From contig NZ_BQHY01000003.1 in NCBI RefSeq assembly GCF_021602155.1, forward strand, positions 310,001 through 374,000: DNA of 64,000 nt, in the 5' to 3' direction. A program made the translations under genes and the position numbers. This stretch comes from Pseudomonas parakoreensis (lineage in GTDB: Bacteria > Pseudomonadota > Gammaproteobacteria > Pseudomonadales > Pseudomonadaceae). Under the pieces are notes generated by a model that was not told the DNA's origin, searched no databases, and was given only the letters and a program-made list of their open reading frames with translations. Of this stretch, positions 27,626-36,433 are shown piece by piece; the stretch's first letter is position 1; every line of letters starts with the position of its first letter.

Positions 27626-30144
27626 AACGGTAATTTTCCCATGATGTCAGGATTGATCTCGAGGGGATCTTCACCTTCGGTAATAGGCATATCGAAATGC
27701 TCGAAGGCCATGTCGTTAATGTGCTCAAGCGCGCCATCGAGCATGAGATCCATATCGCTGGCCACCGCCTCCAACTCCTCTCGTGACCATTCCATCCGAG
27801 AGACAAGCAAGCGAAGGAAGGCCGAGTGATCAGCATCCAGCCCACAGATGCTGCTGGCGTCATCCGAAGCGCCACTATTATCGGGCTCCTCAGGCTCGAC
27901 GATTCGCTCATCCACGAAAACTTGGGCCAGCAACGCCGACACCTGCTCGGTTTCACGTTGTAGTTGGGCAATCCGCTCATGATCCAGCGTGAAGCCAGTC
28001 ATCGACGCTGACGATGCGGAGGACGGTGATATCGACGCAACTGCAGGAGCAGTGCTCGTCGGCGCGCCACTAGCTGCCACATGGAGGTCGCCGTATAGGA
28101 GCTGAGAGTCCAGTTGAAGAACCTTGTAGACACGCTCAAGCAACTTCACTTCCGCAGGGCTCACCTCCCCATCCGCTTGAGCTAGGTGGGCAAGGAACGC
28201 CGCCACAGTTCGCTTCGCCGAGCTGGTCAGCGGTTCCAGCTTTTTCTTCAGGCTTTGCAAGGTCGGCGGCTGGTTGAGTTTTAGACGGAGGTGGGCCTTC
28301 AGGCGCTTGCGATGCGCCCCACTCAAGTGGCTCCAAGAATCGACGTGACGGGACAGCAGCATGATCTCTTCTGGAGATGTGTCGCCATCCGCCGCCGCAA
28401 CGGCACAGGCTAGATCCAAGGTGACCGAGGCGGCATTGTAAGCGGGAGATGCTCTTAGATCCCCGTCTTCGATCTGGGTGGCAAACAGCGCCACGGTATC
28501 TTCCGCCTTAGGTGTTTTGCTGCCGGCTAATACATCTGGCTCAATGCCGATATGCAATGACTCCAACGCCCGCGCCAGTGCGATCACCTTGTCCCGCGAA
28601 AGGGCTCCGGCACTTTTCAGTCGCCCCGCCAATTCGCCGAAACTCATGACCACCATGCCGTCACCTAGGCGCTGCTTCAGCGCATCCAACTCAGCACGCG
28701 AAGCCGCCGGCCACAGCATGATGGGAAGCTGCAGCAAGCCTTCCAAGGCATCGGGGGCATCCGGATTACGACCGAGATATCGGCTGTAGGCCTCCAGCTC
28801 CGCCGTGCATTCATCGACTATCTGCTGCAGTTTTTTTCGGGGTACTGAAGTCGCTGTTACGTCGGGGATATCACCCACCCCCTCGAGCGCTTGAACCGGC
28901 AAGGCAGCCGACGCGGTGTTGTACTGCAACTTCAACCTGGTCTTATTCTGCGGCAGAATCAAGCCGTCGCCATGAAGCTGCTCATACTTGATCTTGAACA
29001 ACACGGCGAAGGCGTCATGGCAACGGCTCACTGGCGTTCGCTTGCCAATATTCTGATCCGCCAGCGCCCAGGACAAGGCCCATTCGGCGGGCACACGCTG
29101 CTTGTCGGTAGCTAGTTGCCCCAGGCCAATACGCAATTCCATGGGCATTTCATAACCGTAGGCCTGGTTTTCCGGAGGCGGTGCCAAATAACGTCTCGGC
29201 GGGGTCTCACCCATGCGCAGAAACGCGAGAAACCGACCGGCGTAGTTGCTGAATGAACTGCTCCCCCCATAGATGGCGAGAAGGCGCTCGACTTCCAACG
29301 CGATGCCAGCGATTTCGGAAGCGACATTAGGATCGCTCTTCGCATCAACGAATACACGCCGCTCAAGGCCGTAGAAGAACAGGAATACATAGCCGATATT
29401 GGCATGAGGTGCTTTCCGTCCACTGGACAGCCATTGCAAGTAGGCGCGCCGCGCCTCGGGTGAAATCGAGTCGTAACTGGCCCAGTAGCCAGTCAGCCTC
29501 TCGGCGATGTCGATAACACCACGCGAAACCTTGAGTTTGGGGTTGATCAAAGACGGCTCGGGTGCAGCATAACGATCAACTCGCCCTGTACCGACATAGA
29601 TCATGCCGCCAGGAATCTTTTCTCCGGCTACCTCTACGAATTCACCGGCCGGAATCCATCGGACATTTTCATCCATCAGTGTCACCGGCGCACTCGGCAG
29701 GCGATATGAGGATGGTGTCGAGACCTCGAGGGTGACCGTGAAAAATTCTGAGTCCGCTCGCCGCCTGACTTTCTCCTCCACAGCAGGTGCCAGTTCCCGA
29801 GTGTTGCCTGTATGGGCCTGATCTTGGATTTCGACCTCGTCCAGAGAGAACACTAGGACCCGATTCGGATCAGCCTCTACCGCTCTAGGCCGATTTGTCG
29901 AAGATGGAGGGCGGTGCTGTTGATGTGTCACCGCGGGCGGGGTTCTGGACGAGTTGCTGTAGGCCTTTACAATCAGCCATATACCGAAGCTGATCACCCC
30001 GACTCCAGCAAGAGCAATCCAGGCTTCTTTGGGGATGGAGGCAATCGCTCCCAAGAACAAAACTCCAAGGATAGCTACCCCGGAAATTTCAGATTTGTTT
30101 CTTCGCTTCCGTGCCATCAGATCTGACTGCCCCTCTAAGTCCAT
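27622..30144 (-). CDS. sngA: TerB-domain protein (Shango SngA-like)
   Basis: 840 aa. Residues about 18-67 hold two hydrophobic segments (GVAILGVLFLGAIASI and AWIALAGVGVISFGIWLIVK), so the N-terminus is membrane-anchored. A TerB-N region follows (about 150-330, with WIPAGEFVEVAGEKIPGGMI), then the TerB core (about 560-680; LACAVAAADGDTSPEEIMLL and LAHLAQADGEVSPAEVKLLE, acidic metal-binding loops typical of TerB), and a TerB-C end. It is first in the operon with the ATPase and helicase; the three-part set matches Shango. A membrane-linked sensor or scaffold role is inferred. The actual start could lie a few codons downstream (MARKRRNKSE). Confidence 0.8.
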   Translation of the reverse strand: MDLEGQSDLMARKRRNKSEISGVAILGVLFLGAIASIPKEAWIALAGVGVISFGIWLIVKAYSNSSRTPPAVTHQQHRPPSSTNRPRAVEADPNRVLVFSLDEVEIQDQAHTGNTRELAPAVEEKVRRRADSEFFTVTLEVSTPSSYRLPSAPVTLMDENVRWIPAGEFVEVAGEKIPGGMIYVGTGRVDRYAAPEPSLINPKLKVSRGVIDIAERLTGYWASYDSISPEARRAYLQWLSSGRKAPHANIGYVFLFFYGLERRVFVDAKSDPNVASEIAGIALEVERLLAIYGGSSSFSNYAGRFLAFLRMGETPPRRYLAPPPENQAYGYEMPMELRIGLGQLATDKQRVPAEWALSWALADQNIGKRTPVSRCHDAFAVLFKIKYEQLHGDGLILPQNKTRLKLQYNTASAALPVQALEGVGDIPDVTATSVPRKKLQQIVDECTAELEAYSRYLGRNPDAPDALEGLLQLPIMLWPAASRAELDALKQRLGDGMVVMSFGELAGRLKSAGALSRDKVIALARALESLHIGIEPDVLAGSKTPKAEDTVALFATQIEDGDLRASPAYNAASVTLDLACAVAAADGDTSPEEIMLLSRHVDSWSHLSGAHRKRLKAHLRLKLNQPPTLQSLKKKLEPLTSSAKRTVAAFLAHLAQADGEVSPAEVKLLERVYKVLQLDSQLLYGDLHVAASGAPTSTAPAVASISPSSASSASMTGFTLDHERIAQLQRETEQVSALLAQVFVDERIVEPEEPDNSGASDDASSICGLDADHSAFLRLLVSRMEWSREELEAVASDMDLMLDGALEHINDMAFEHFDMPITEGEDPLEINPDIMGKLPL

Positions 30145-30309
30145 ACTGGCTTATTGTCAGTATCTGCAATTTGAGCTGATCAGCCAATCTCTTTGATCCT
30201 CGGGATATGGCCTCGTGAATCACTTTTGCCTGCGATTTCAGTTCGCGTTCTGGTACCAAGTCGTTTGGAGCCCTCAATGTGAGTCATTTTTGAGGCGCTC
30301 AGCAAGCAC

Positions 30310-30402
30310 TGGACTACCCCCGATCCGGTAGCGGCCTATGCTTGGACTACCCCCGCCCCGGTAGACATCCCCGGCCTATGCTTTGAGCATAGGAGAAAGT
30401 CT
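30310..30402 (+). repeat. Two tandem IS3-type end sequences
   Basis: TGGACTACCCCCG occurs twice (30310 and 30343), each followed by ...CCGGTAG...GGCCTATGCT. The second leads directly into an orfA start. This looks like the left end of an IS3-family element duplicated or abutting a second truncated copy. Confidence 0.6.
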
Positions 30403-30516
30403 ATGAGCACCCAACGATTCACCCCAGAAGTCAAGGCTGAAGCCGTCAGGTAAGTGACCGAGCGAGGCCTGCCCGTTGCCGATATAGCCGCTCCTCTGGG
30501 CATGTCGGCACATAGC
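30403..30516 (+). pseudogene. IS3-family orfA remnant
   Basis: The frame reads MSTQRFTPEVKAEAVR, an in-frame stop at 30451-30453, then VTERGLPVADIAAPLGMSAH. This is the N-terminal HTH of an IS3-group OrfA. Relatives read FTPEFKAEAV..QVTERG, so the stop replaces a Gln codon (CAG to TAA-type change). Similarity ends at about 30516 and no orfB exists. Confidence 0.75.
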
Positions 30517-30555
30517 CCTCAGCCAGTCGACTGCATGCGGTGCTGGGCCTCAGCC

Positions 30556-30750
30556 TCAATGACAGTGAACACTCCCGGCCTTGTTATCCATATGACAACA
30601 CTGCCCTGGCGGTGAGCTTTTGCGGCATCCACCTCCGTGCTCGACAATCTCCGTTCCGTTTCGTGACATACCATGGCTAGAGGAACTGACCGCCAGAGAA
30701 GGGAGGTTGATGGCAAACAGTAGAGCAAAACCAATAGCCAAACGCTTCAT
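30556..30750 (-). CDS. Small exported Cys/His-rich protein
   Basis: Taking MKRLAIGFALLFAINLPSLA as start gives 64 aa with a clear signal peptide and a short mature part ending HGGGCRKSSPPGQCCHMDNK AGSVHCH, with four Cys and several His. It could bind a metal. The frame is open further upstream to 30960, but that part overlaps the divergent channel gene. No family recognised. Confidence 0.45.
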   Translation of the reverse strand: MKRLAIGFALLFAINLPSLAVSSSSHGMSRNGTEIVEHGGGCRKSSPPGQCCHMDNKAGSVHCH

Positions 30751-30906
30751 GGGCGACCTCATAATGCCATCATTGCTGATAAGCCAAGAGAGCACGGAAT
30801 CGCACCATGATCCATCGAAATAGTCACTTCGAGTGACCGACGGTGTCTGAGAAAAATCCGTCAGAAGTCTTTGCCATGCATATCGCCAACATAGGGAAGC
30901 ATCACG

Positions 30907-31662
30907 ATGAATATCAGGGAACGTCTTTTTCTTGAGGTCGATGCAACTGCCAGAAGCCATGGCTTATCAGGTTTCAACCGCTTCATCTGCATACTGATTA
31001 TCGGCGCGGTGCTGCTGGCAGTATTGGAAACCGAGCAGCCTATAGCCGAAACCTACCATCAGATGTTCAGTGCAGTAGAGTGGTTGCTGTTTGGGGTTTT
31101 TCTGATCGAGTATTGCTTGAGGGTCTACATCGCTCCGATGAATCCCCTGTTCTCGGGCAAATATGGCCGGCTCAAATACATTTTCAGCGTCTGGTCGATC
31201 ATTGATCTCATTGCTCTACTACCTTTGCTGCTGACTGTATTCGACGGCACCGCCTTCTACTTGCGCCTGGCCAGACTGGTGCGAATTCTCAGGGTGTCGA
31301 AGCTTGGGCGCTTCACAAAAGCCTGGACGCTTCTGTGGCAAGCCATCGCCAAGCGCCGTTACGAGTTGATGCTGAGTGGCATGGCCGCATTGATGCTGCT
31401 TCTGGTCTCCAGCACCTTCCTCTACGTGCTTGAAGCTGCTGAGCAACCGGAAGCGTTTGGCAGCATCCCGAGAGCCTTGTGGTGGAGTGTCGCCACGCTG
31501 ACAACGGTTGGCTACGGAGACGTCACTCCAATAAGCGCTGCCGGCCGCTTTTTCGCCGGTATTACTGCGGTTGCTGGTATTGGGTTGGTCGCCATGCCAA
31601 CCGGCATATTAGCGGCGGCTTTCAGTGACGCGTTTCAGAACCAGGAAAGCAAGGAGGCTTGA
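30907..31662 (+). CDS. Voltage-gated potassium channel
   Basis: 251 aa with six membrane segments. S1 FICILIIGAVLLAVLE, S2 EWLLFGVFLIEYCLRV, S3 WSIIDLIALLPLLLTV, an Arg-rich S4 (LRLARLVRILRVSKLGRF), S5 about residues 155-175, the pore helix with selectivity filter TLTTVGYGD (about 198-206), and S6 FFAGITAVAGIGLVAMPTGI. This is the compact KvAP/KvLm-like layout in the inner membrane, without a cytoplasmic regulatory domain. It is monocistronic, flanked by an IS3 remnant and repeats, so it may be cargo. Confidence 0.92.
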   Translation: MNIRERLFLEVDATARSHGLSGFNRFICILIIGAVLLAVLETEQPIAETYHQMFSAVEWLLFGVFLIEYCLRVYIAPMNPLFSGKYGRLKYIFSVWSIIDLIALLPLLLTVFDGTAFYLRLARLVRILRVSKLGRFTKAWTLLWQAIAKRRYELMLSGMAALMLLLVSSTFLYVLEAAEQPEAFGSIPRALWWSVATLTTVGYGDVTPISAAGRFFAGITAVAGIGLVAMPTGILAAAFSDAFQNQESKEA

Positions 31663-31759
31663 AATGGCATTTTGATTTCAGCGCCGGATCAAGACCGCAC
31701 CCGGACTGCGTTTGAACATCGGACAAAAAGGGGGACTTTATTTATAGAGCAGGCCGGCG

Positions 31760-31839
31760 GCCTCGGGCCGTTTTCTACCCGTCCAAACAGGCAGCAATGG
31801 ATCTGTTCCGGCCGTTCACGACAGGCCGCTACCGGCCCA
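31760..31839. repeat. Interspersed repeat, CCGCTTTTGGCC family (diverged)
   Basis: CTCGGGCCGTTTTCTACCCG ... CAGGCAGCAATGGATCTGTTCCGGCCG ... pattern, immediately followed by MITE copy C. Confidence 0.45.
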
Positions 31840-31995
31840 GGCTGTGTGAAAACGCTTTAAGGCGAGTTTGACAGTCAGAATCGCAACGAAAAACGCGTCC
31901 GTATGCAAATTTCAGGGCTGCTGACCAACCACGCGCGGGCAGATTTTACGTAGCAACGCAGACCTCAAAAAGGAGCCAGCGTTTTTACACAGCCT
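31840..31995. repeat. MITE-like element, copy C
   Basis: About 156 bp from GGCTGTGTGAAAACG to CGTTTTTACACAGCC. Same orientation as copy B (shared GCTGACC and the TACGTAG/CGCGTAGA block) but more diverged. Nothing else of note in 31663-32074. Confidence 0.65.
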
Positions 31996-32074
31996 GGGCC
32001 ATAAGGGGACATTCATCGTCTCTGTGCTAGACAAGATGATTTACGTCAGCAGTGCGTCGTGTTTAGTTCTCCTA

Positions 32075-33259
32075 GTGGACTGTTTGGTTAGTTCAATAAC
32101 TTATTCTTGATTGCGGTGAGCTTTGCGCGATTAACAGAGCTGATGATGGATTCAGCCGTTTTGTTCCAGCGAAATGGCTTGTCTGAATGCTCATTATGGG
32201 CCTCGATAAAACGGCGAATGGCCGCTTTCAGATCAGCCACGCTGCTGAACGCATCGCGATACAGCGCCCGCCTTTCCAATTGAGCAAACCACCCCTCTAC
32301 GGCGTTCAGCCATGAGGCGCTGGTCGGCGTGAAGTGGAGCTTGAAGCGGGGATGCTTCTCCAGCCACGCCCTGACGGCGGCCGTCTTGTGAGTCGAGCTG
32401 TTGTCCAGAATCAAATGCAGATCCAGCTCGGCAGGCGTCGCGCGGTCGATCTGCCGAAGGAACTCAAGGAACTCTTTGGCCCTGTGTCGTTGGGTGATGC
32501 GACCAATGACCTGGCCCGTCAGGATGTCGAAAGCGGCATACAAACTGGCCGTACCGTGACGCTTGTAGTCATGCGTCCTGCGCTCGATCTGACCCGGCTT
32601 GAGAGGCAGCATGGGCTGGGTGCGATCCAGCGCTTGGATCTGGGTTTTCTCGTCAACTGACAGCACCAGTGCATTGCCAGGCGGGTTCAGGTACAGCCCA
32701 ACCACATCGACCACTTTGTCAGCAAAGTGTGGGTCGTTGCTGATCTTGAAGGTTTTCAGCCGGTGAGGCTTGAGATCGGCGGCGGCCCATACCTGGGCGA
32801 CTTGCCAGACGGTAACGCCCACGTATTTGGCCATCAGCCGCAAGCTCCAGTGAGTCGCCTCACGCGGTACACGCTGGGTCGTCAGGGTCAGGATTTCCTT
32901 AATCTTCGCCTCGTCGAGCTTGCGTGGATGTCCGCTGCGCGGGAGGTCGCTCAGCCCATCGAGGCCAGCTTCCTGATAACGCTTGCGCCATTTGAATACG
33001 ACTGGCGCCGAAATTTCCAACCGATCGCTGACCTGCTTGGGCGTGAGGCCGCTAGCCAACAGCAACAGAATCCGGGCGCGTTGACCAAGGCTCTGAGGCA
33101 GAGATCCCATGCACAACCAGCTTTGCAGCGTCTCAACATCAGTGGGTTTTAAACAAAAAGAAGCCGCTGGTCGAGCCATGTTACTCACGCCGAAAAAGGA
33201 GGGGTGCACAGTATATTTGTTACTCCTTTATAGATAAACGAACTTTACGGACAGTCCAC
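32075..33259 (-). mobile_element. IS630-family insertion sequence
   Basis: 1185 bp with imperfect inverted ends sharing GTGGACTGT (32075 side) and ACAGTCCAC (33259 side), flanked on both sides by TA (32073-32074 and 33260-33261). TA target duplication is the hallmark of IS630/Tc1 elements. It holds one complete transposase gene and looks intact. Confidence 0.88.
32088..33179 (-). CDS. IS630-family transposase
   Basis: ATG 33179 gives MARPAASFCLKPTDVETLQS (363 aa); the frame runs 10 codons further. N-terminal HTH pair (LTPKQVSDRLEISAPVVFKW and a homeodomain-like second HTH, LMAKYVGVTVWQVAQVW). The catalytic DDE domain has D in VLSVDEKTQIQALDRT, D in DLHLILDNSSTHKT, and E in SWLNAVEGWF, the typical IS630 spacing. 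It cuts and joins at TA targets. No frameshift, so likely active. Confidence 0.92.
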   Translation of the reverse strand: MARPAASFCLKPTDVETLQSWLCMGSLPQSLGQRARILLLLASGLTPKQVSDRLEISAPVVFKWRKRYQEAGLDGLSDLPRSGHPRKLDEAKIKEILTLTTQRVPREATHWSLRLMAKYVGVTVWQVAQVWAAADLKPHRLKTFKISNDPHFADKVVDVVGLYLNPPGNALVLSVDEKTQIQALDRTQPMLPLKPGQIERRTHDYKRHGTASLYAAFDILTGQVIGRITQRHRAKEFLEFLRQIDRATPAELDLHLILDNSSTHKTAAVRAWLEKHPRFKLHFTPTSASWLNAVEGWFAQLERRALYRDAFSSVADLKAAIRRFIEAHNEHSDKPFRWNKTAESIISSVNRAKLTAIKNKLLN

Positions 33260-33356
33260 TAGTCTCGATTTCACAAAAGTCCGGACACCCTCTGTTCATG
33301 TTCTGGGTATTTTGCGTAGCAGTAGGCGAATTCTGGGCAAACTGGTTTCAACGTAA

Positions 33357-33572
33357 TTAAGGGCAGGGATGTGCCACAGCTGCGTTGTTCTCAAGAATGA
33401 CGCTAAGTCTGGATTCGAGTTTTTCCGGTGACAGCTCTATGCCAGTCTTGTTGACTCTTGAAAGATGGCAGGGCTGGTCGAGCAGCTCTTTCAGCTGCGC
33501 CAGATCGGTTGCAATCCGGGTGATCAGGGCTTCAGTGCTCGCTCTTGTGGTGCGGCTCCGTTTAAATTTCAT
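33357..33572 (-). CDS. Small hypothetical protein
   Basis: 71 aa, MKFKRSRTTRASTEALITRI..., basic N-terminus, one amphipathic helix (ATDLAQLKELLDQ). No family recognised. It lies just beyond the IS630 right end, so it could be a real small gene or chance. Confidence 0.3.
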   Translation of the reverse strand: MKFKRSRTTRASTEALITRIATDLAQLKELLDQPCHLSRVNKTGIELSPEKLESRLSVILENNAAVAHPCP

Positions 33573-33720
33573 TCTAAATCTAGTCGTTTAGCTGTTGACA
33601 AGTTTACTTTTTCAGTGCCCTTGTGATACCATTGTTATATCTCGTCTTGGCAACAAAAGTTGCTTCGACTCCAGAGCAATATGCTGCGTCATATGCGGCT
33701 CTTGGGGAGGCGGGTTGTTG

Positions 33721-33924
33721 ATGCTGATCGTGCTGGCAATATTAATGTGGTACCTGCAAGCACTCATCGACACACCAAAAGCAACTCAACAACCTGGACA
33801 AGAAGGAGAAGGGCGTATGAAGAAAGTGGTTATTAAAACATTTGTAAATTTCATGGCAAATGCAACAACAGCCTTCTGCGTCAACAACCTGCCTACCTTG
33901 ACCATTCGAGTATCTCGGTCTTAA
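33721..33924 (+). CDS. Small membrane peptide candidate
   Basis: 67 aa beginning MLIVLAILMWYLQALIDTPK, one membrane segment, then a hydrophilic linker and a second hydrophobic patch. GGAGG lies about 12 nt upstream. An internal ATG at 33817 with AAGGAGAAGG before it could be the start of a separate 35-aa peptide (MKKVVIKTFVNFMANATTAF). A terminator follows, which supports transcription here. Confidence 0.35.
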   Translation: MLIVLAILMWYLQALIDTPKATQQPGQEGEGRMKKVVIKTFVNFMANATTAFCVNNLPTLTIRVSRS

Positions 33925-33974
33925 TCGAGAATACTCATCGCGATTCAACGTGTTGCTTGTCCAGCACACCAATT

Positions 33975-34005
33975 AAAAAGCCCAGCACTAGCTGGGTTTT
34001 TCTTT
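33975..34005 (+). terminator. Rho-independent terminator
   Basis: AAAAAGCCCAGC-ACTA-GCTGGGTTTTTC; A-run before and T-run after make it usable from both strands. Confidence 0.8.
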
Positions 34006-34100
34006 TCCGATGATCCATGCGATTGCAACGAAGAGAAGACTTTCAGCTGCGGCAAGGCTGATGGCTTCATCTCAACAGTCGAGCTTGGCCACAAGGCGCA

Positions 34101-34361
34101 TCAGCCAGGCTGGGCTGGGCCGCTTGCTGCGGCGTGGCGGATTTCTTCGTCAGTGGCGGAGACTGGCGGGGTTCCGAGCTGCAGAGCCACGTTTGCCATG
34201 CAAACACAGAGACCGCCGGCGACCAGCAAGATGAGGAACAAGGCTCCAACTGGTCTGGGCCCGGCAAAGAACTACGTCACGAGCGTGCCAATGACCAGAA
34301 GGTAAGCCATGGCTGCATTGAAACGGCGAATGAAGATCTGGTGAGCGATCCAGGCATCCAT
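34101..34361 (-). pseudogene. Small two-helix membrane protein interrupted by an amber codon
   Basis: The frame starts MDAWIAHQIFIRRFNAAMAY, reaches TAG at 34272-34274 in the middle of the open frame, and continues FFAGPRPVGALFLILLVAGG to a stop at 34101. Two hydrophobic segments on either side of the stop suggest one decayed membrane protein. No family identified. Confidence 0.4.
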
Positions 34362-34474
34362 GGCATATCCCTCGAACAGATTGGTTGTTACTGGCTGCGA
34401 TAGCACTGCTTGAGATACTCGGCTGTTGCTGCAGGGCCGCCGTGGCGCTCCGTGAAAGCATCCGGCGACGCGGT

Positions 34475-34576
34475 CTAGTGGCAGTTGGTAAGACGGTACT
34501 GGCAGCGTATTTCTACCATGCCGTTGTCCTGGCGGGCAGTAATGAAATTCGCGCCATTCTCAAACTCAATTCGCAT
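34475..34576 (-). CDS. Micro-ORF, 33 aa
   Basis: MRIEFENGANFITARQDNGM plus 13 residues, with GAGGA about 8 nt upstream of the ATG. The sequence is compatible with a short folded peptide; no family known. Low confidence. Confidence 0.25.
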   Translation of the reverse strand: MRIEFENGANFITARQDNGMVEIRCQYRLTNCH

Positions 34577-34652
34577 GGTGCGTCCTCGGCATCCGTAAAG
34601 ACCTCATCGTTTCACGGAGTGCTGGTAACGCAATCCTATGAGAACTCAGCTC

Positions 34653-35393
34653 TTAGATTTCAGCCCAGGTAAGAGGGATGCCTAAGTACGGGCCGTTGTC
34701 CTCCTCTTCGTCATCATCTCGTTTTGGGCCATGGTCCTTGAGCTCATACCTGAAATTATTCGGATTGAGTTGGTTCGCGTGGTTATCCGCAGTAGCCTTG
34801 AAGGCCGGGTTGTTGGGGTTGAGCGTATTGCTGCGATCATCGTTGGCCGTATTTGAGCCCGGAATGGTCAGATGCTCATTGGGGTAGTGAGCCGCAGACG
34901 CAAGACCCGCGACCACGCGTTTTTGATACGGGTGAAAATCACGTGCTGGTTCGTAAATCATGAACAAGTAGTTCCAATGATCGTACTTATCTCCGATGTC
35001 GAGCCTGACATTGGCCTGGACGGCTGTTGCGAACGGATCCAGTTGGCATAGGCAAGGGTTACCAAGTGATGCATGTTCACACGGCAGACGAAAGAAGTAG
35101 GGGGTTACGCCTCCGAGGGCTTCACATAGCTCATTTACGCTATGGACCTGCTTTGAGGATCGATCCTTAAAACTGACCCATGTGAGCCTTTGACGGTGAT
35201 GAGGTGGCAGAAGATTTCTGTAGTGTTCAGATTGCTTGTGAAGCTCTTTAAGCTGGTGCCAGTTTGAGTAGCCAGCTTTATGGGCGACAAGGTCTAGGGC
35301 CTGAGCGAGGCTGATGTCTGAACTTCTTACAAGGGATTTCGCTTCGCGATTGAGTTTCTCAACAGCGGTAGCAGTAATCAGGGGGAGGGTCAT
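34653..35393 (-). CDS. Hypothetical protein with NPNN motifs
   Basis: 246 aa, no enzyme motif. The N-terminus (SDISLAQALDLVAHKAGYSN W) resembles the short helical module found in glyoxalase-superfamily and plasmid-borne proteins (S...AL...A...GY.NW..L). The C-terminal third holds two copies of an R/A-N-x-LNPNN motif (RSNTLNPNNPAF and HANQLNPNNFRY), a signature found in small Pseudomonas and alphaproteobacterial proteins of unknown role, and then an acidic run (DDDEEEDNG). It ends just beyond IS/pseudogene debris. I cannot assign a function. Confidence 0.6.
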   Translation of the reverse strand: MTLPLITATAVEKLNREAKSLVRSSDISLAQALDLVAHKAGYSNWHQLKELHKQSEHYRNLLPPHHRQRLTWVSFKDRSSKQVHSVNELCEALGGVTPYFFRLPCEHASLGNPCLCQLDPFATAVQANVRLDIGDKYDHWNYLFMIYEPARDFHPYQKRVVAGLASAAHYPNEHLTIPGSNTANDDRSNTLNPNNPAFKATADNHANQLNPNNFRYELKDHGPKRDDDEEEDNGPYLGIPLTWAEI

Positions 35394-35624
35394 GCGTGTG
35401 CTCCAAAAGTTAGAGCGGATTTATCCAGTGCCCACTGCTGAATTCCGCAAACTCAAGGAATCAACGCATAAGGTGAAACTTCATCGTCCCGGCGAACCAG
35501 GTGAGCCATAGGTGGGCAGCACGCGTCGATGAACGCGTGTCACAGATACTACCGCTGATATTCATCGTGGCGCCAGCCTTTTGAGGCCTGGGAGGTCATT
35601 CCGCCGGTGGGCGCCGGAAAGGGC

Positions 35625-35864
35625 CTAGCTGGCTCCCGAGCCACTGTCTGTATCAGTCTTTGGGAATCGAGAAAGGGCCAGCCAGGTGCCGACACCCACT
35701 GCGAACAGGTCGGGCAGGGCGTATCGTGGGCTCCCAGTTGCTAGGGCAATGACGCCGCCAATAACCGCGCCAATGATTACCGCATTCCTGGATTTGCCTA
35801 TAACGCCACCAAGAACGGGGGCAAGGCCATGGGCTGCTGCTACGAGTAAAACAAATGCGCTCAA
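35625..35864 (-). CDS. Small membrane protein, Gly/Ala-rich
   Basis: 79 aa from a TTG start, with two to three hydrophobic segments (FVLLVAAAHGLAPVLGGVIG; AVIIGAVIGGVIALATG; DLFAVGVGTWLALSRF). It may be a holin-like or hypothetical inner-membrane protein. AGAGGG lies upstream. No family assigned. Confidence 0.4.
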   Translation of the reverse strand: MSAFVLLVAAAHGLAPVLGGVIGKSRNAVIIGAVIGGVIALATGSPRYALPDLFAVGVGTWLALSRFPKTDTDSGSGAS

Positions 35865-36433
35865 GGTAGGTGCCCTCTGAATATCACTTTGAGTGGTGTT
35901 TTCGTCTTATCAGTCCGAAGCGGACAAGGATAGTCTAGGTAATTAAAAAGGCCGGCGCACATCTGTGGGCCAGTCTTGATTATCGTGGCGACGCCCCCTC
36001 GATTTGAGTAGCGCCAAGTTTTAGATTCCAACGCAAGCCGTCAATTTTAGGACGGATAAGATTTGTCCGCCTTTGGCCGATTGTTGCCCGTCACGACCGG
36101 CAGCGATCGGTCGGCCACTGCCGGTCGTAATAGGCAGTGATTTTTTGATGTGGCAAACACCGGCCCCTGTAAAAATCCCAAGAAACTGAGTTATTCAAGC
36201 TTCGAACTGAGAAACGGCTGATACCTATACTTAGCCTCAAGCCCGTCCTGAATCCGCCCCTGAAGCAGTACCTAACTTATGCTTGGGTAGTGCCAGAGAC
36301 GGTGTATCGCGGCTCTCCGAACTTCTTCGCTTTGAGAAGCATCCCGTGAAAGCTCCTCCAGAAACTCCGCGCCTGCACAATTGCACGCGAACGCTCGTGG
36401 GGCATCGTCATCTGGCGAACTCTTCGCAGCTCA
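35865..36433. other. Intergenic region with interspersed repeat
   Basis: 569 bp without a supported ORF. A repeat-family member lies at about 36068-36132 (TCCGCCTTTGGCCGATTGTT ... CACTGCCGGTCGTAATAGGC). Confidence 0.45.

Noticed and set aside
35314-35511. Plus-strand frame (65 aa) near the NPNN protein
   Set aside because: Overlaps the gene start; no family or ribosome site beyond a weak 39-codon frame at 35393.
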